Positions 1 through 7,259 of a DNA stretch of 51,787 bases are shown here, one piece after another (positions within the stretch are counted from its first letter, which is position 1; the number at the start of each line of letters is the position of its first letter). Source of the stretch: Streptomyces omiyaensis. Lineage in GTDB: Bacteria > Actinomycetota > Actinomycetes > Streptomycetales > Streptomycetaceae. The position numbers and the translations under genes were made by a program. The stretch is taken from assembly GCF_014650895.1 (NCBI RefSeq), contig NZ_BMVV01000037.1, positions 1-51,787 of the forward strand, written 5' to 3'. A model generated the notes under the pieces. It did not search any database, was not told the DNA's origin, and worked only from the letters and a program-made list of their open reading frames with translations.

Positions 1-575
1 GGCTCGTCGAGCGGCCGCCCGGCACAGAGCGCGGTCAGCTCCGGCAGGACCTCGGCGGCCCGGCCCAGCGCGAGCGCCGCCTCGAACCGGGCACGGCGGG
101 CGTCCAGGCGGCGGGCGGCCCAGCGGGCGGCCTCGGCGTGCCGGTCGGGCAGGTCGGCGAGGGCCGGTCCGGCCCACAGGGCGAGGGCCTCGTCGAGGAG
201 GGCGGCGGCCCGGCCGGGGTCCCCGGCGGCGAGCGCGGCGGAGCCGTCGGCGGCGAGCGCCTCGAAGCGGAACAGGTCGACGTCCTCGCGGGCGGCGCCG
301 AGGCGGTAGCCGCCCTCTGCGGAGTGGACGCGGTCCCGCCCGAGCGCCTTCCGGAGCCGTCCGACCAGGGCCTGGAGGGCGGCGACGGCGTCGGCGGGCG
401 GCTCGTCGCCGTGCCAGACCTCGTCGACCAGCGCGGGCACGGGCAGGGTCCGGCCGGGCCGCAGGGCGAGGGCGGTGAGCAGGGCGCGGACGCGGGGGCC
501 GCCGACGGGCAGCTCGTGGCCGTCGGCGGTCAGCACGCGGGTCGGACCCAGGAGGCAGTAGCGCACGCCCCCCAT
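1..575 (-). CDS. SARP/AfsR-type transcriptional regulator with BTAD domain (3' part outside window)
   Basis: The gene reads leftwards from an ATG at 575 and runs off the window, so only about the first 191 residues are visible. The N-terminus (MGGVRYCLLGPTRV...) resembles the OmpR-like winged helix of SARP regulators, with the LALRPGR, LVDEVW and LVGRLRKALG landmarks. From about residue 95 it passes into the bacterial transcriptional activation domain (DVDLFRFEALAADG, then RAAALLDEALALWAGPALADLP). Such proteins bind direct repeats near -35 regions and often activate secondary metabolism, but no biosynthetic cluster is visible here. It may continue into an NB-ARC or TPR part. It is divergent from the protease gene at 676 across about 100 bp. 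Confidence 0.85.
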   Translation of the reverse strand, partial: MGGVRYCLLGPTRVLTADGHELPVGGPRVRALLTALALRPGRTLPVPALVDEVWHGDEPPADAVAALQALVGRLRKALGRDRVHSAEGGYRLGAAREDVDLFRFEALAADGSAALAAGDPGRAAALLDEALALWAGPALADLPDRHAEAARWAARRLDARRARFEAALALGRAAEVLPELTALCAGRPLDE

Positions 576-675
576 TCTCCGTGAGGGGCACGTCGGCGCC
601 GGGAAGCGGGGGGAACCCGGGGGCGGGGCGGTACGTTCTCCCGCACACAGTCCGTACGAGGCCCGGGGGTCCCTG

Positions 676-1470
676 ATGAGTTCGGCCGCCGTCCGTCGCG
701 GGGAGCGCCGGATCAGTCCCGTCTTCCTGGCGGTCCTCGCCGTCATGGCGGTCACCGGCTGGGCGGTGTGGACGGGCTTCGCGGCCCTGCCGGGCCTGGC
801 GATCTTCCTGTTCGTCGTCTCGGCGTGGGTCGTCTCGCTCTGTCTGCACGAGTACGCGCACGCCCGCACCGCCCTGCACGCCGGGGACGTCACGGTGGGC
901 GCGAAGGGCTATCTGACCCTGAACCCGTTCGCGTACACCCACGCCGTCCTGAGCGTGGTCCTGCCGGTGCTCTTCGTGATCATGGGCGGGATCGGCCTGC
1001 CGGGCGGTGCCGTCTTCATCGAGCAGGGCCGGATCAGGGGGCGGTGGCGGCACAGTCTGGTGTCGGCGGCGGGACCGCTGGCGAACGTGCTCTTCGCGGT
1101 GGTGTGCACGGCCCCGTTCTGGCTGGACGCGCTGGACGGGGTGCCGGCCGCCTTCCGGTACGCGCTGGCCTTCCTGGCGTTCCTCCAGGTGACGGCCGCG
1201 CTGCTGAACCTGCTGCCGGTGCCGGGTCTCGACGGCTACGGGATCGTCGAGCCCTGGCTGTCGTACGGGCTGAAGCGGAAGATCGCGCCGTACGCGCCGT
1301 ACGGCTTCTTCGTCGTGATCGCCCTGCTCTTCGTGCCGGCCGTGAACACGGCCTTCTTCGACGCGGTCGACGCGCTGATGCGGTCCCTCGGCGTCGACGG
1401 CCTGACCCGCTACTGCGGCTCGGAGCTGTTCCGCTTCTGGCAGGGCGCGCCGGAGTTCTGCCCGGTCTAG
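676..1470 (+). CDS. Site-2-protease-like zinc metallopeptidase (M50 family), integral membrane
   Basis: A 264-residue polytopic membrane protein. Residues 58-62 are HEYAH, the HExxH zinc site buried in a membrane segment, and around residues 178-187 LLPVPGLDG matches the NxxPxPxLDG motif that supplies the third metal ligand (Asp about 186) in S2P proteases. The hydrophobic segments at about 15-55, 85-115, 125-175 and 205-225 fit the S2P core. There is no PDZ or CBS domain, so this is a minimal S2P. The substrate is unknown; family members cleave membrane-anchored regulators. The stop codon overlaps the stop of the convergent small gene at 1467. Confidence 0.85.
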   Translation: MSSAAVRRGERRISPVFLAVLAVMAVTGWAVWTGFAALPGLAIFLFVVSAWVVSLCLHEYAHARTALHAGDVTVGAKGYLTLNPFAYTHAVLSVVLPVLFVIMGGIGLPGGAVFIEQGRIRGRWRHSLVSAAGPLANVLFAVVCTAPFWLDALDGVPAAFRYALAFLAFLQVTAALLNLLPVPGLDGYGIVEPWLSYGLKRKIAPYAPYGFFVVIALLFVPAVNTAFFDAVDALMRSLGVDGLTRYCGSELFRFWQGAPEFCPV

Positions 1471-1652
1471 CCCTGTGCGGCGGCGGCCTTCTCGACCTTC
1501 GCGCGGCGGACGTAGTACCAGGCCATGTTGGAGGAGAGGCCCGCGAGGAGGACCCAGACGACGCCGATGAAGCTGCCGTTGACGAAGGAGATCACGGCCG
1601 CGGCGACGGCCAGGGCGCAGACCGCGAGGGCGTAGAGGGCGAGACGGGGCAT
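1467..1652 (-). CDS. Small membrane protein of unknown function (61 aa)
   Basis: Starts at the ATG at 1652, preceded by AGGAGCC. The protein is 61 residues long with two hydrophobic stretches (about 5-22 and 26-46) and a basic tail (RRAKVEK). I do not recognise a family. The start is supported by the ribosome-binding site and by the fact that upstream codons in the same frame look non-coding (Arg/Pro-rich). Its stop overlaps that of the S2P protease on the other strand. Confidence 0.7.
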   Translation of the reverse strand: MPRLALYALAVCALAVAAAVISFVNGSFIGVVWVLLAGLSSNMAWYYVRRAKVEKAAAAQG

Positions 1653-1753
1653 GGGGGTCGGCTCCTGTCGGATGCGGCGGGGCGGTGCCCGACCAGTGTC
1701 CCCCATGCCCCGAAGCGTCCGTTCTCCGGCTCCGCCCCGGGCGCGGCGCCGGC

Positions 1754-2452
1754 TCAGACGTCGGTGACGCGCAGGCCCGCGTGGGCCTTGTAGCGGCGGT
1801 TCACCGAGATCAGGTTGGCGACGAGCGACTCGACCTGGTGGGCGTTGCGCAGCCGGCCGGCGAAGACGCCGCGCATGCCGGGGATGCGGCCGGCGAGCGC
1901 CTGGACGATCTCGACGTCGGCGCGCTCCTCGCCGAGGACCATGACGTCGGTGTCGATCTCGGCGATCGAGGTGTCCTTGAGGAGGACGGCGGACAGGTGG
2001 TGGAAGGCGGCGGCGACCCGGGAGTCCGGGAGCAGCGCGGCGGCCTGCTCGGCGGCGGAGCCCTCCTCGGGCTTGAGGGCGTAGGCGCCCTTCTTGTCGA
2101 AGCCGAGCGGGTTGACGCAGTCGACGACGAGCTTGCCGGCGAGCTCCTCGCGCAGCGATTCCAGGGTCTTGGTGTGGCCGTCCCAGGGGACGGCCACGAT
2201 GACGACGTCGCTGCGGCGGGCGCACTCGGCGTTGTCGGCGCCCTGGACGCCGTGGCCGATCTCGGCGGCGACGGCCTCGGCGCGGTCGGCGGCGCGGGAG
2301 CCGATGATCACCTGCTGGCCGGCGGCGGCGAGGCGGTAGGCGAGGCCGCGGCCCTGGTCGCCGGTGCCGCCGAGGACGCCGACGACGAGTCCGGAGACGT
2401 CGGGGAGGTCCCAGGGGTCCTTGGGGGGACGGGGAGGAGTCGAGGAAGTCAT
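1754..2452 (-). CDS. npdG: NADPH-dependent F420 reductase
   Basis: 232 residues. The N-terminal Rossmann motif GVLGGTGDQGRGLA (about 26-39) followed by GQQVIIGSRAADRA is characteristic of F420H2:NADP oxidoreductases (Fno/NpdG), which move hydride between coenzyme F420 and NADP. Further landmarks are VIVAVPWDGH, the loop DCVNPLGFDKKGA and VAAFHHLSA, where the deazaflavin binds. Streptomyces uses F420H2 for secondary metabolism and lincomycin/tetracycline-type reductions. The ATG at 2452 is preceded on its own strand by TAGGGT six bases upstream, which could be a -10 box of a leaderless transcript. Confidence 0.9.
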   Translation of the reverse strand: MTSSTPPRPPKDPWDLPDVSGLVVGVLGGTGDQGRGLAYRLAAAGQQVIIGSRAADRAEAVAAEIGHGVQGADNAECARRSDVVIVAVPWDGHTKTLESLREELAGKLVVDCVNPLGFDKKGAYALKPEEGSAAEQAAALLPDSRVAAAFHHLSAVLLKDTSIAEIDTDVMVLGEERADVEIVQALAGRIPGMRGVFAGRLRNAHQVESLVANLISVNRRYKAHAGLRVTDV

Positions 2453-2544
2453 GGGGCGACCCTACCCACCGGTTCGGTCCCCGTTCGGGTGGATCGGGGA
2501 CAAGGGCGCCCGCGCGGACGGCGGCTGGGGCAGGATGCGGCGCC

Positions 2545-3144
2545 ATGGATGCCGTACGGGTCGCCTTGCTGCGGGAAGTGCTCGCCGGGACGGAGTGGCC
2601 GGCGGCCGCCCGCCGCTTCGCCGGGACGCTGCGGGCGTCGGTGGTGCCGCAGCGGGGCGGGCTGCTGCTGGTCGGCACCCGGGAGTACGAGCCCTGGCAC
2701 CTGGCGGCGCACCTGGTGGACGAGGCGGCCTGGTCCGGGCTGCCCGAGCTGGCCCCCACGCTGGTGCGGCACGGGGCGCGGCCGGGCGACCCGGCGCACC
2801 TGGCGGTGGGGCTCGGCCGGCTGGAGGCGGCGGGCCGGGGCGCGACGCTGCTCGTCGTGGCGCCGGAGCGGCCGGAGGCGGGGCTGCTCCAGCGGGTCCA
2901 CGACGCGCGCCGGGCGGGGGCGACGGTCCTCTCCCTGGACGGCGGCGACGCGGAGGTCCACGGGCTGGCGCACGAGGCGCTGGCGGTCGCCGAGGGGACG
3001 GGGGTGGACCTGGACACGCTCCAGCACCTGGTGAGCGCGGCGGCGGGCGAGAACGCGCTGCCGGCTCCGCGGGGCCGGCGCTTCCACGACCGCCTCGCCC
3101 GGCTGGCCGACCGGCTGACCGCCCCGCCTCCCGCACGCTGGTAG
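2545..3144 (+). CDS. Conserved hypothetical protein (199 aa)
   Basis: A soluble 199-residue protein, divergent from npdG and 47 bp upstream of the MFS gene. It has an alternating strand/helix pattern (GGLLLVGTREYEPWHLAAHLVDEA; GATLLVVAPERPEAGLLQRVHDARRAGATVLSLDGG) that suggests a Rossmann-like or SIS-like fold, but no catalytic motif I can name. The C-terminus FHDRLARLADRLTAPPPARW is basic. The start is the ATG at 2545; upstream codons are not coding-like. Function unknown. Confidence 0.75.
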   Translation: MDAVRVALLREVLAGTEWPAAARRFAGTLRASVVPQRGGLLLVGTREYEPWHLAAHLVDEAAWSGLPELAPTLVRHGARPGDPAHLAVGLGRLEAAGRGATLLVVAPERPEAGLLQRVHDARRAGATVLSLDGGDAEVHGLAHEALAVAEGTGVDLDTLQHLVSAAAGENALPAPRGRRFHDRLARLADRLTAPPPARW

Positions 3145-3191
3145 CGGAATCCGGTTGCCTCGGGCGATCATCGGACGGAACATGGCTCCTC

Positions 3192-4499
3192 GTGTCCTCC
3201 TCCGCTCCGCCCACGCTCCGCGCCCGGCTCGCCGCCGTGCTTCCCGACACCGCCCCCTGGCGGTCCTCACGGGACTTCCGGCTCCTGTGGGGACAGGGGC
3301 TCGTCACCTTCTTCGCCAGTGCCATGGCGATGGTCGCGCTGCCCCTGCAGATCAAGGAGCTGACGGACTCGCCGCTCGCGGTGGGCGCAATGGGCGCGGT
3401 GGAGCTGGTGCCGCTGGTGGTCTTCGGCCTGTACGGCGGGGCGCTGGCGGACGCGGTGGACCGGCGGCGGGTGATCGTGGGGACCGAGGCGGGGCTCGGC
3501 CTCCTCGCGCTGCTGCTGCTCCTGAACTCGCTGCTGGAGGAGCCGCTGCTGTGGCCGCTGTACGTGGTCGCCGCGGGCGTCTCCGCGCTGGCCGGGCTCC
3601 AGCGGCCCGCGCTGGACTCGCTGATGGCGCGGATCGTGCCGCACGCGCAGCAGACGGCGGCGGCGGCCCTGAACTCGCTGCGCTGGCAGCTGGGCGCGAT
3701 CGCGGGTCCGTCGCTGGCGGGCCTGGTGGTGGCCTACGCGGGGCACGCGCCGGCGTACGCGGTGACGCTCGCCGGCTTCGCGGTGTCGGTGCTGATGTGC
3801 CGCCGCCTCTCCCCCGCGCCGCCCGCGCACGACGCGGAGAAGCCCTCGCTGCGGTCGATCGCGGAGGGCGCGCGGTACGCCTGGTCGCGGCCGGTGCTGC
3901 TGGGCACCTACGCGATCGACATGGCCGCGATGTTCTTCGCCTTCCCGAACGCGGTCTTCCCCTTCCTCGCGGACGATCTGGACGCGCCGTGGGCGCTGGG
4001 GCTGATGTACGCGGCGGGTTCGGTCGGCTCGCTGGTCCTCGGCCTGACCAGCGGCTGGACGTCGCGGGTCCGGCGGCACGGGCTGCTCGTGGCGGGCGGC
4101 GCGGCGGGCTGGGGCCTGGCGATCGCGGGCGCGGGCTGGTTCGGGAACGTGTGGCTGGTGCTGCTGTGCCTGGCCTTCGCGGGCATGGGCGACATGCTGA
4201 GCGGGCTCGGGCGCTCGACGATCTGGAACCAGACGATCCCGGAGGAGCTGCGCGGCCGCCTCGCGGGCATCGAGGTGCTCTCCTACAGCGTGGGCCCGCA
4301 GCTGGGCCAGGTGCGGGCGGGCGTGATGGCGGGCTGGACCGGCACCCGCAGCGCCGTGTGGGCGGGCGGGGTGGCCTGCGTGGCCTCGGTGGGGCTGCTG
4401 TGCCTGGCCCTGCCGAAGCTGATCCGCTACGACTCCGCCACGGACGAGGACGCCCTGCGCCGCAAGGCCCAGCAGGAGGCGGCGGCCGGGACCGCGTGA
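3192..4499 (+). CDS. MFS transporter of the EntS/MFS_3 type
   Basis: About 435 residues with 12 predicted membrane segments. The sequence SRDFRLLWGQGLVTFFASAMAMVALPLQIKELTDSPLAVGAMG and the loop GALADAVDRRRV (motif A, between TM2 and TM3) are typical of the MFS_3 branch that includes the enterobactin exporter EntS and macrolide pumps. The GTG at 3192 is chosen because it gives MSSSAPPTLRARLAAV..., a plausible cytosolic N-terminus, with a weak purine-rich site (CGGACGGAA) upstream. Substrate unknown; the nearby iron island makes a siderophore conceivable, but no siderophore synthase is present. A 10-bp stem overlaps the stop codon. Confidence 0.85.
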   Translation: MSSSAPPTLRARLAAVLPDTAPWRSSRDFRLLWGQGLVTFFASAMAMVALPLQIKELTDSPLAVGAMGAVELVPLVVFGLYGGALADAVDRRRVIVGTEAGLGLLALLLLLNSLLEEPLLWPLYVVAAGVSALAGLQRPALDSLMARIVPHAQQTAAAALNSLRWQLGAIAGPSLAGLVVAYAGHAPAYAVTLAGFAVSVLMCRRLSPAPPAHDAEKPSLRSIAEGARYAWSRPVLLGTYAIDMAAMFFAFPNAVFPFLADDLDAPWALGLMYAAGSVGSLVLGLTSGWTSRVRRHGLLVAGGAAGWGLAIAGAGWFGNVWLVLLCLAFAGMGDMLSGLGRSTIWNQTIPEELRGRLAGIEVLSYSVGPQLGQVRAGVMAGWTGTRSAVWAGGVACVASVGLLCLALPKLIRYDSATDEDALRRKAQQEAAAGTA

Positions 4500-4513
4500 C
4501 CCGGGTCCCGGCC
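4484..4513. terminator. GC-rich hairpin at MFS gene end
   Basis: GGCCGGGACC (4484-4493) pairs perfectly with GGTCCCGGCC (4504-4513) across a 10-nt loop that contains the MFS stop codon. There is no U-tract on either strand. It lies between two convergent genes and could serve both. Confidence 0.5.
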
Positions 4514-4521
4514 GCCCGCCG

Positions 4522-4752
4522 TCAGTCCCGGCCCTCTTCCGGCCGGGGCCGGTCGTGCCAGCGCGGGTCGGTCTCCCACTCCAGGTTCCGCTCGCGGGCG
4601 GTGTCCATGGCGTGGGCGGCCTCCTCACGGGTGGCGTAGGGACCGAACCGGTTCTTCGCCGGGCATTCGGGCCCTTCCTCGACCTTCTTGTGCTCCAGGC
4701 AGTAGTACCACTCGCCCGGCTTTCCGGCCGTGCGCTTCTTGAACAGGGCCAT
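4522..4752 (-). CDS. Small conserved hydrophilic protein (76 aa)
   Basis: ATG at 4752 preceded by GGAAGGAGCC, a strong ribosome-binding site. The protein begins MALFKKRTAGKPGEWYYC and contains two cysteines in an aromatic-rich N-terminal half (YYCLEHKKVEEGPECP), then a short helical section with PYATREEAAHAMDTARERN, which resembles a SPOR-like or methyltransferase-associated small module. I do not recognise a named family. Codon use agrees with the neighbours. Divergent from map across 61 bp. Confidence 0.75.
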   Translation of the reverse strand: MALFKKRTAGKPGEWYYCLEHKKVEEGPECPAKNRFGPYATREEAAHAMDTARERNLEWETDPRWHDRPRPEEGRD

Positions 4753-4800
4753 GGTCGTCGGCTCCTTCCCTCGGGACCATGCTGCCCCAGACGCGGTCGT

Positions 4801-4813
4801 TAGACTCGCTGGT
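4801..4813 (+). promoter_or_regulatory. Putative -10 box of a leaderless map transcript
   Basis: TAGACT at 4801-4806 is followed by seven bases and then the ATG at 4814, so transcription would start at or next to the start codon. No Shine-Dalgarno sequence is present at the usual distance. I see no convincing -35 box. Inference from spacing only. Confidence 0.5.
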
Positions 4814-5671
4814 ATGTCTGGCCAGTCGCTTCTCGTTCCGGGGGAGCTCTCCCCCACCCGCTCCGTCCCGGGCTCGATCCGCCGCCCCGAGTACGTGGGG
4901 AAGCCCGCTCCCACCCCGTACACGGGGCCCGAGGTGCAGGATTCCGACACGATCGAACGGATGCGGATCGCCGGCCGCATCGCCGCGCAGGCGATGGAGG
5001 AGGCCGCCAAGCACATCGCCCCGGGCGTCACCACCGACGAGCTCGACCGTGTCGCGCACGAGTTCATGTGCGACCACGGCGCCTATCCGTCGACCCTCGG
5101 CTACCGGGGCTTCCCCAAGTCGCTGTGCGCCTCGGTCAACGAGGTCATCTGCCACGGCATCCCGGACTCCACGGTGCTGCGCGACGGCGACATCGTGAAC
5201 CTGGACGTGACGGCGTACATCGGCGGCGTCCACGGCGACAACAACGCCACCTACCTGTGCGGGGACGTCGACGAGGAGTCGCGCCTGCTGGTGGAGCGCA
5301 CCCGGGAGTCGCTGAACCGCGCGATCAAGGCAGTGAAGCCGGGACGGCAGATCAACATCGTCGGCCGGGTCATCGAGTCGTACGCCAAGCGCTTCGGCTA
5401 CGGCGTCGTGCGCGACTTCACGGGGCACGGCATCAACTCGTCCTTCCACTCCGGCCTGATCGTCCCGCACTACGACTCGCCCCACCACACCACCGTCATC
5501 CAGCCCGGCATGACCTTCACGATCGAGCCGATGCTGACGCTGGGCACCCACGAGTACGACATGTGGGAGGACGGCTGGACCGTGGTGACCAAGGACCGCA
5601 GGCGGACCGCCCAGTTCGAGCACACGCTCGTGGTGACGGCGACGGGAGCCGAGATTCTTACGTTGCCCTGA
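4814..5671 (+). CDS. map: Methionine aminopeptidase, type I
   Basis: 285 residues, the usual length for actinobacterial MetAP with an N-terminal extension carrying an SH3-binding-like segment (RRPEYVGKPAPTPY). The five metal ligands are visible: D131 (NLDVTAY), D142 (GDNNATY), H205 (GHGIN), E238 (TIEPM) and E269 (QFEHT); the substrate-gating His is H114 (ICHGIP). It removes N-terminal Met from nascent proteins in the cytosol. The ATG at 4814 fits this architecture and a -10 box seven bases upstream. Confidence 0.97.
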   Translation: MSGQSLLVPGELSPTRSVPGSIRRPEYVGKPAPTPYTGPEVQDSDTIERMRIAGRIAAQAMEEAAKHIAPGVTTDELDRVAHEFMCDHGAYPSTLGYRGFPKSLCASVNEVICHGIPDSTVLRDGDIVNLDVTAYIGGVHGDNNATYLCGDVDEESRLLVERTRESLNRAIKAVKPGRQINIVGRVIESYAKRFGYGVVRDFTGHGINSSFHSGLIVPHYDSPHHTTVIQPGMTFTIEPMLTLGTHEYDMWEDGWTVVTKDRRRTAQFEHTLVVTATGAEILTLP

Positions 5672-5720
5672 CCCTCCACGGGGTACCTCTTTACCGACAG
5701 GTCGTCGGGAACCAGTTGAC

Positions 5721-5739
5721 TTAGGTAAACCTAACCTTG
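5721..5739 (+). promoter_or_regulatory. Iron box (IdeR/DmdR1/DtxR-type operator) upstream of heme oxygenase
   Basis: The core TTAGGTAAACCTAA (5721-5734) is a perfect inverted repeat (TTAGGT-AA-ACCTAA) and agrees at 14 of 19 positions with the DtxR-family consensus TTAGGTTAGGCTAACCTAA as I know it. It lies about 50 bp before the heme oxygenase start, placing that gene under iron repression by a DmdR1/IdeR homologue not found in this window. Confidence 0.85.
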
Positions 5740-5787
5740 CAGAATCGGGTCAGCTGGTTCCCGCCCCATCGGTCCCGGAGGCACGCC

Positions 5788-6438
5788 TTGGACACGCCCT
5801 TCTCCACCCTGATCCGCACCGCCTCGCACGAGCAGCACACCGAGGCGGAGACGTCGTCCTTCATGGGCGACCTGCTCGGCGGGCGGCTCGGCGTGGACGC
5901 CTACGCCCGCTACACCGAGCAGCTCTGGTTCGTGTACCGGGCGCTGGAGGAGGGCGCGGAGGCGCTGCGCGAGGACCCGGTCGCCGGGCCGTTCATACGG
6001 CCCGAGCTCTTCCGCACGGCCGCCCTGGAGGCGGACCTCGCCCACCTGCGCGGCCCGCAGTGGCGCGCCGGCGCCTCGGCGCTGCCCGCCACGGTGGCGT
6101 ACGCGGAGCGGGTCGCCGAGTGCGCGCGCACCTGGCCCGCGGGCTACGTCGCCCACCACTACACGCGCTACCTCGGGGACCTGTCGGGCGGTCAGATCAT
6201 CCGCGACAAGGCCGAGCGGACCTGGGGCTTCGACCGCAAGGGCGACGGCGTCCGCTTCTACGTCTTCGACGCGATCGGGAACCCGGCCGCCTTCAAGCGG
6301 ACCTACCGGGAGCTCCTCGACGGGGTGAACGCGGACGACCTGGAGAAGCAGCGGATCGTCGACGAGTGCAAGCGGGCCTTCGCCTTCAACAGCGCCGTCT
6401 TCCGCGAGCTGGGCGTCGAGTTCCCGCTCAGCGCGTGA
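5788..6438 (+). CDS. hmuO: Heme oxygenase (biliverdin-producing)
   Basis: 216 residues. It cleaves heme to biliverdin, CO and iron. The proximal-ligand helix SHEQHTEAE (H17) and the glycine-rich distal helix YLGDLSGGQIIR (residues about 128-139) are diagnostic of HmuO-type heme oxygenases. The TTG at 5788 is chosen because CGGAGG sits 7 nt upstream and family proteins begin close to the proximal helix; a start at 5737 would lie inside the iron box. Regulation by iron is indicated by the box at 5721. It supplies the intracellular step for heme imported by the htaA/hmuTUV genes downstream. Confidence 0.93.
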   Translation: MDTPFSTLIRTASHEQHTEAETSSFMGDLLGGRLGVDAYARYTEQLWFVYRALEEGAEALREDPVAGPFIRPELFRTAALEADLAHLRGPQWRAGASALPATVAYAERVAECARTWPAGYVAHHYTRYLGDLSGGQIIRDKAERTWGFDRKGDGVRFYVFDAIGNPAAFKRTYRELLDGVNADDLEKQRIVDECKRAFAFNSAVFRELGVEFPLSA

Positions 6439-6447
6439 CCGGGGCCC

Positions 6448-7125
6448 TCACCGGATGAGGGTCCCCTCCAGGCGGACGCGTCCGCCCAACTCCACGATGC
6501 CGTCAGGGCCGGGGGCAGTGAGCAGCTGCGAACCCCGGCCCTGCGTGATGTTCAGGGCCCGGCCCAGCTCGGCGGTGAGCAGCAGGGCCGCCGCGCCGGT
6601 GGCCTCGTCCTCGTCGATGCCGTCGCCGCGACCGGGGAAGGCGCGGGCCCGGATCCGCCCGGCGGCCTCCTCCTCCCACGCCCAGGCGTAGATCCACTCG
6701 CCCGGCGGCGGCACCTCCAGGGCCTCCACCTCGGCGGCGGAGCCGTACTGGCGCAGGGTGCGCGGCGGCGCCCACTCGGCGCGGGCCTCGATCCAGGTGA
6801 ACTCGCCGTCGCCGCGCACCCAGACCTCGCCGGCGGGCGGGCGGATCACCTCCAGGTCGAGCAGCCAGGCGGAGCCGACCAGCGGGTGGCCGGCGAAGGG
6901 GAGCCGCAGTCCGGGGGTGTAGATGTCGACGACGCCGCGCTCGGGGTCGTCGACGAACACGGTCTCGCTGTAGCCGAGTTCCTTGGCCAGTGCCTGCCGG
7001 GACGCCTCGTCGGGGTGGGTGCGCCCGTCCCGTACGACGCCGAGGGCGTTGCCGTGGCGGCCGTCGCCCGCGCAGAAGACCCGCAGGACGTCGATCTCCG
7101 TGACGTCGGTGACAGTCGTGTTCAT
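6448..7125 (-). CDS. PhzF-family isomerase/epimerase-like protein
   Basis: About 225 residues, shorter than the roughly 280-residue typical PhzF. The N-terminal DVLRVFCAGDGRHGNALGVVRDG corresponds to the family's VFxxxxxxGNPLAVV segment, and GDGIDEDEATGAAALLLTAELGR near the C-terminus corresponds to the EDPATGSA motif, so both diaminopimelate-epimerase-like halves are present but trimmed. Start taken at the ATG at 7125; a TTG at 7137 is also in frame and neither has a good ribosome-binding site. The gene is convergent with hmuO (9-bp gap) and its link to iron uptake is unclear. Confidence 0.8.
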   Translation of the reverse strand: MNTTVTDVTEIDVLRVFCAGDGRHGNALGVVRDGRTHPDEASRQALAKELGYSETVFVDDPERGVVDIYTPGLRLPFAGHPLVGSAWLLDLEVIRPPAGEVWVRGDGEFTWIEARAEWAPPRTLRQYGSAAEVEALEVPPPGEWIYAWAWEEEAAGRIRARAFPGRGDGIDEDEATGAAALLLTAELGRALNITQGRGSQLLTAPGPDGIVELGGRVRLEGTLIR

Positions 7126-7201
7126 GGCGGAATTCAACCATCCAGGGGCATGCGGCAGGGCCGCACGTCCGTTTCCGGGGTGCGGCCCTGCCTGTCGGGG
7201 G

Positions 7202-7249
7202 GTGGCGGTCTTCGGGGGTGGCGGTCTTCGGGGGTGGCGGTCTTCGGGG
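7202..7249 (+). repeat. Three tandem copies of a 16-bp unit
   Basis: GTGGCGGTCTTCGGGG occurs three times without change (7202-7217, 7218-7233, 7234-7249), in the spacer between the phzF-like gene start (7125) and the htaA-like stop (7260). It lies immediately 3' of the htaA-type gene. No hairpin or coding role is evident. Confidence 0.9.
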
Positions 7250-7259
7250 GGCGGGCCGG

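Noticed and set aside
6448..7125. Phenazine biosynthesis
   Set aside because: The PhzF-like gene stands alone with no other phz gene, and the family is broad.
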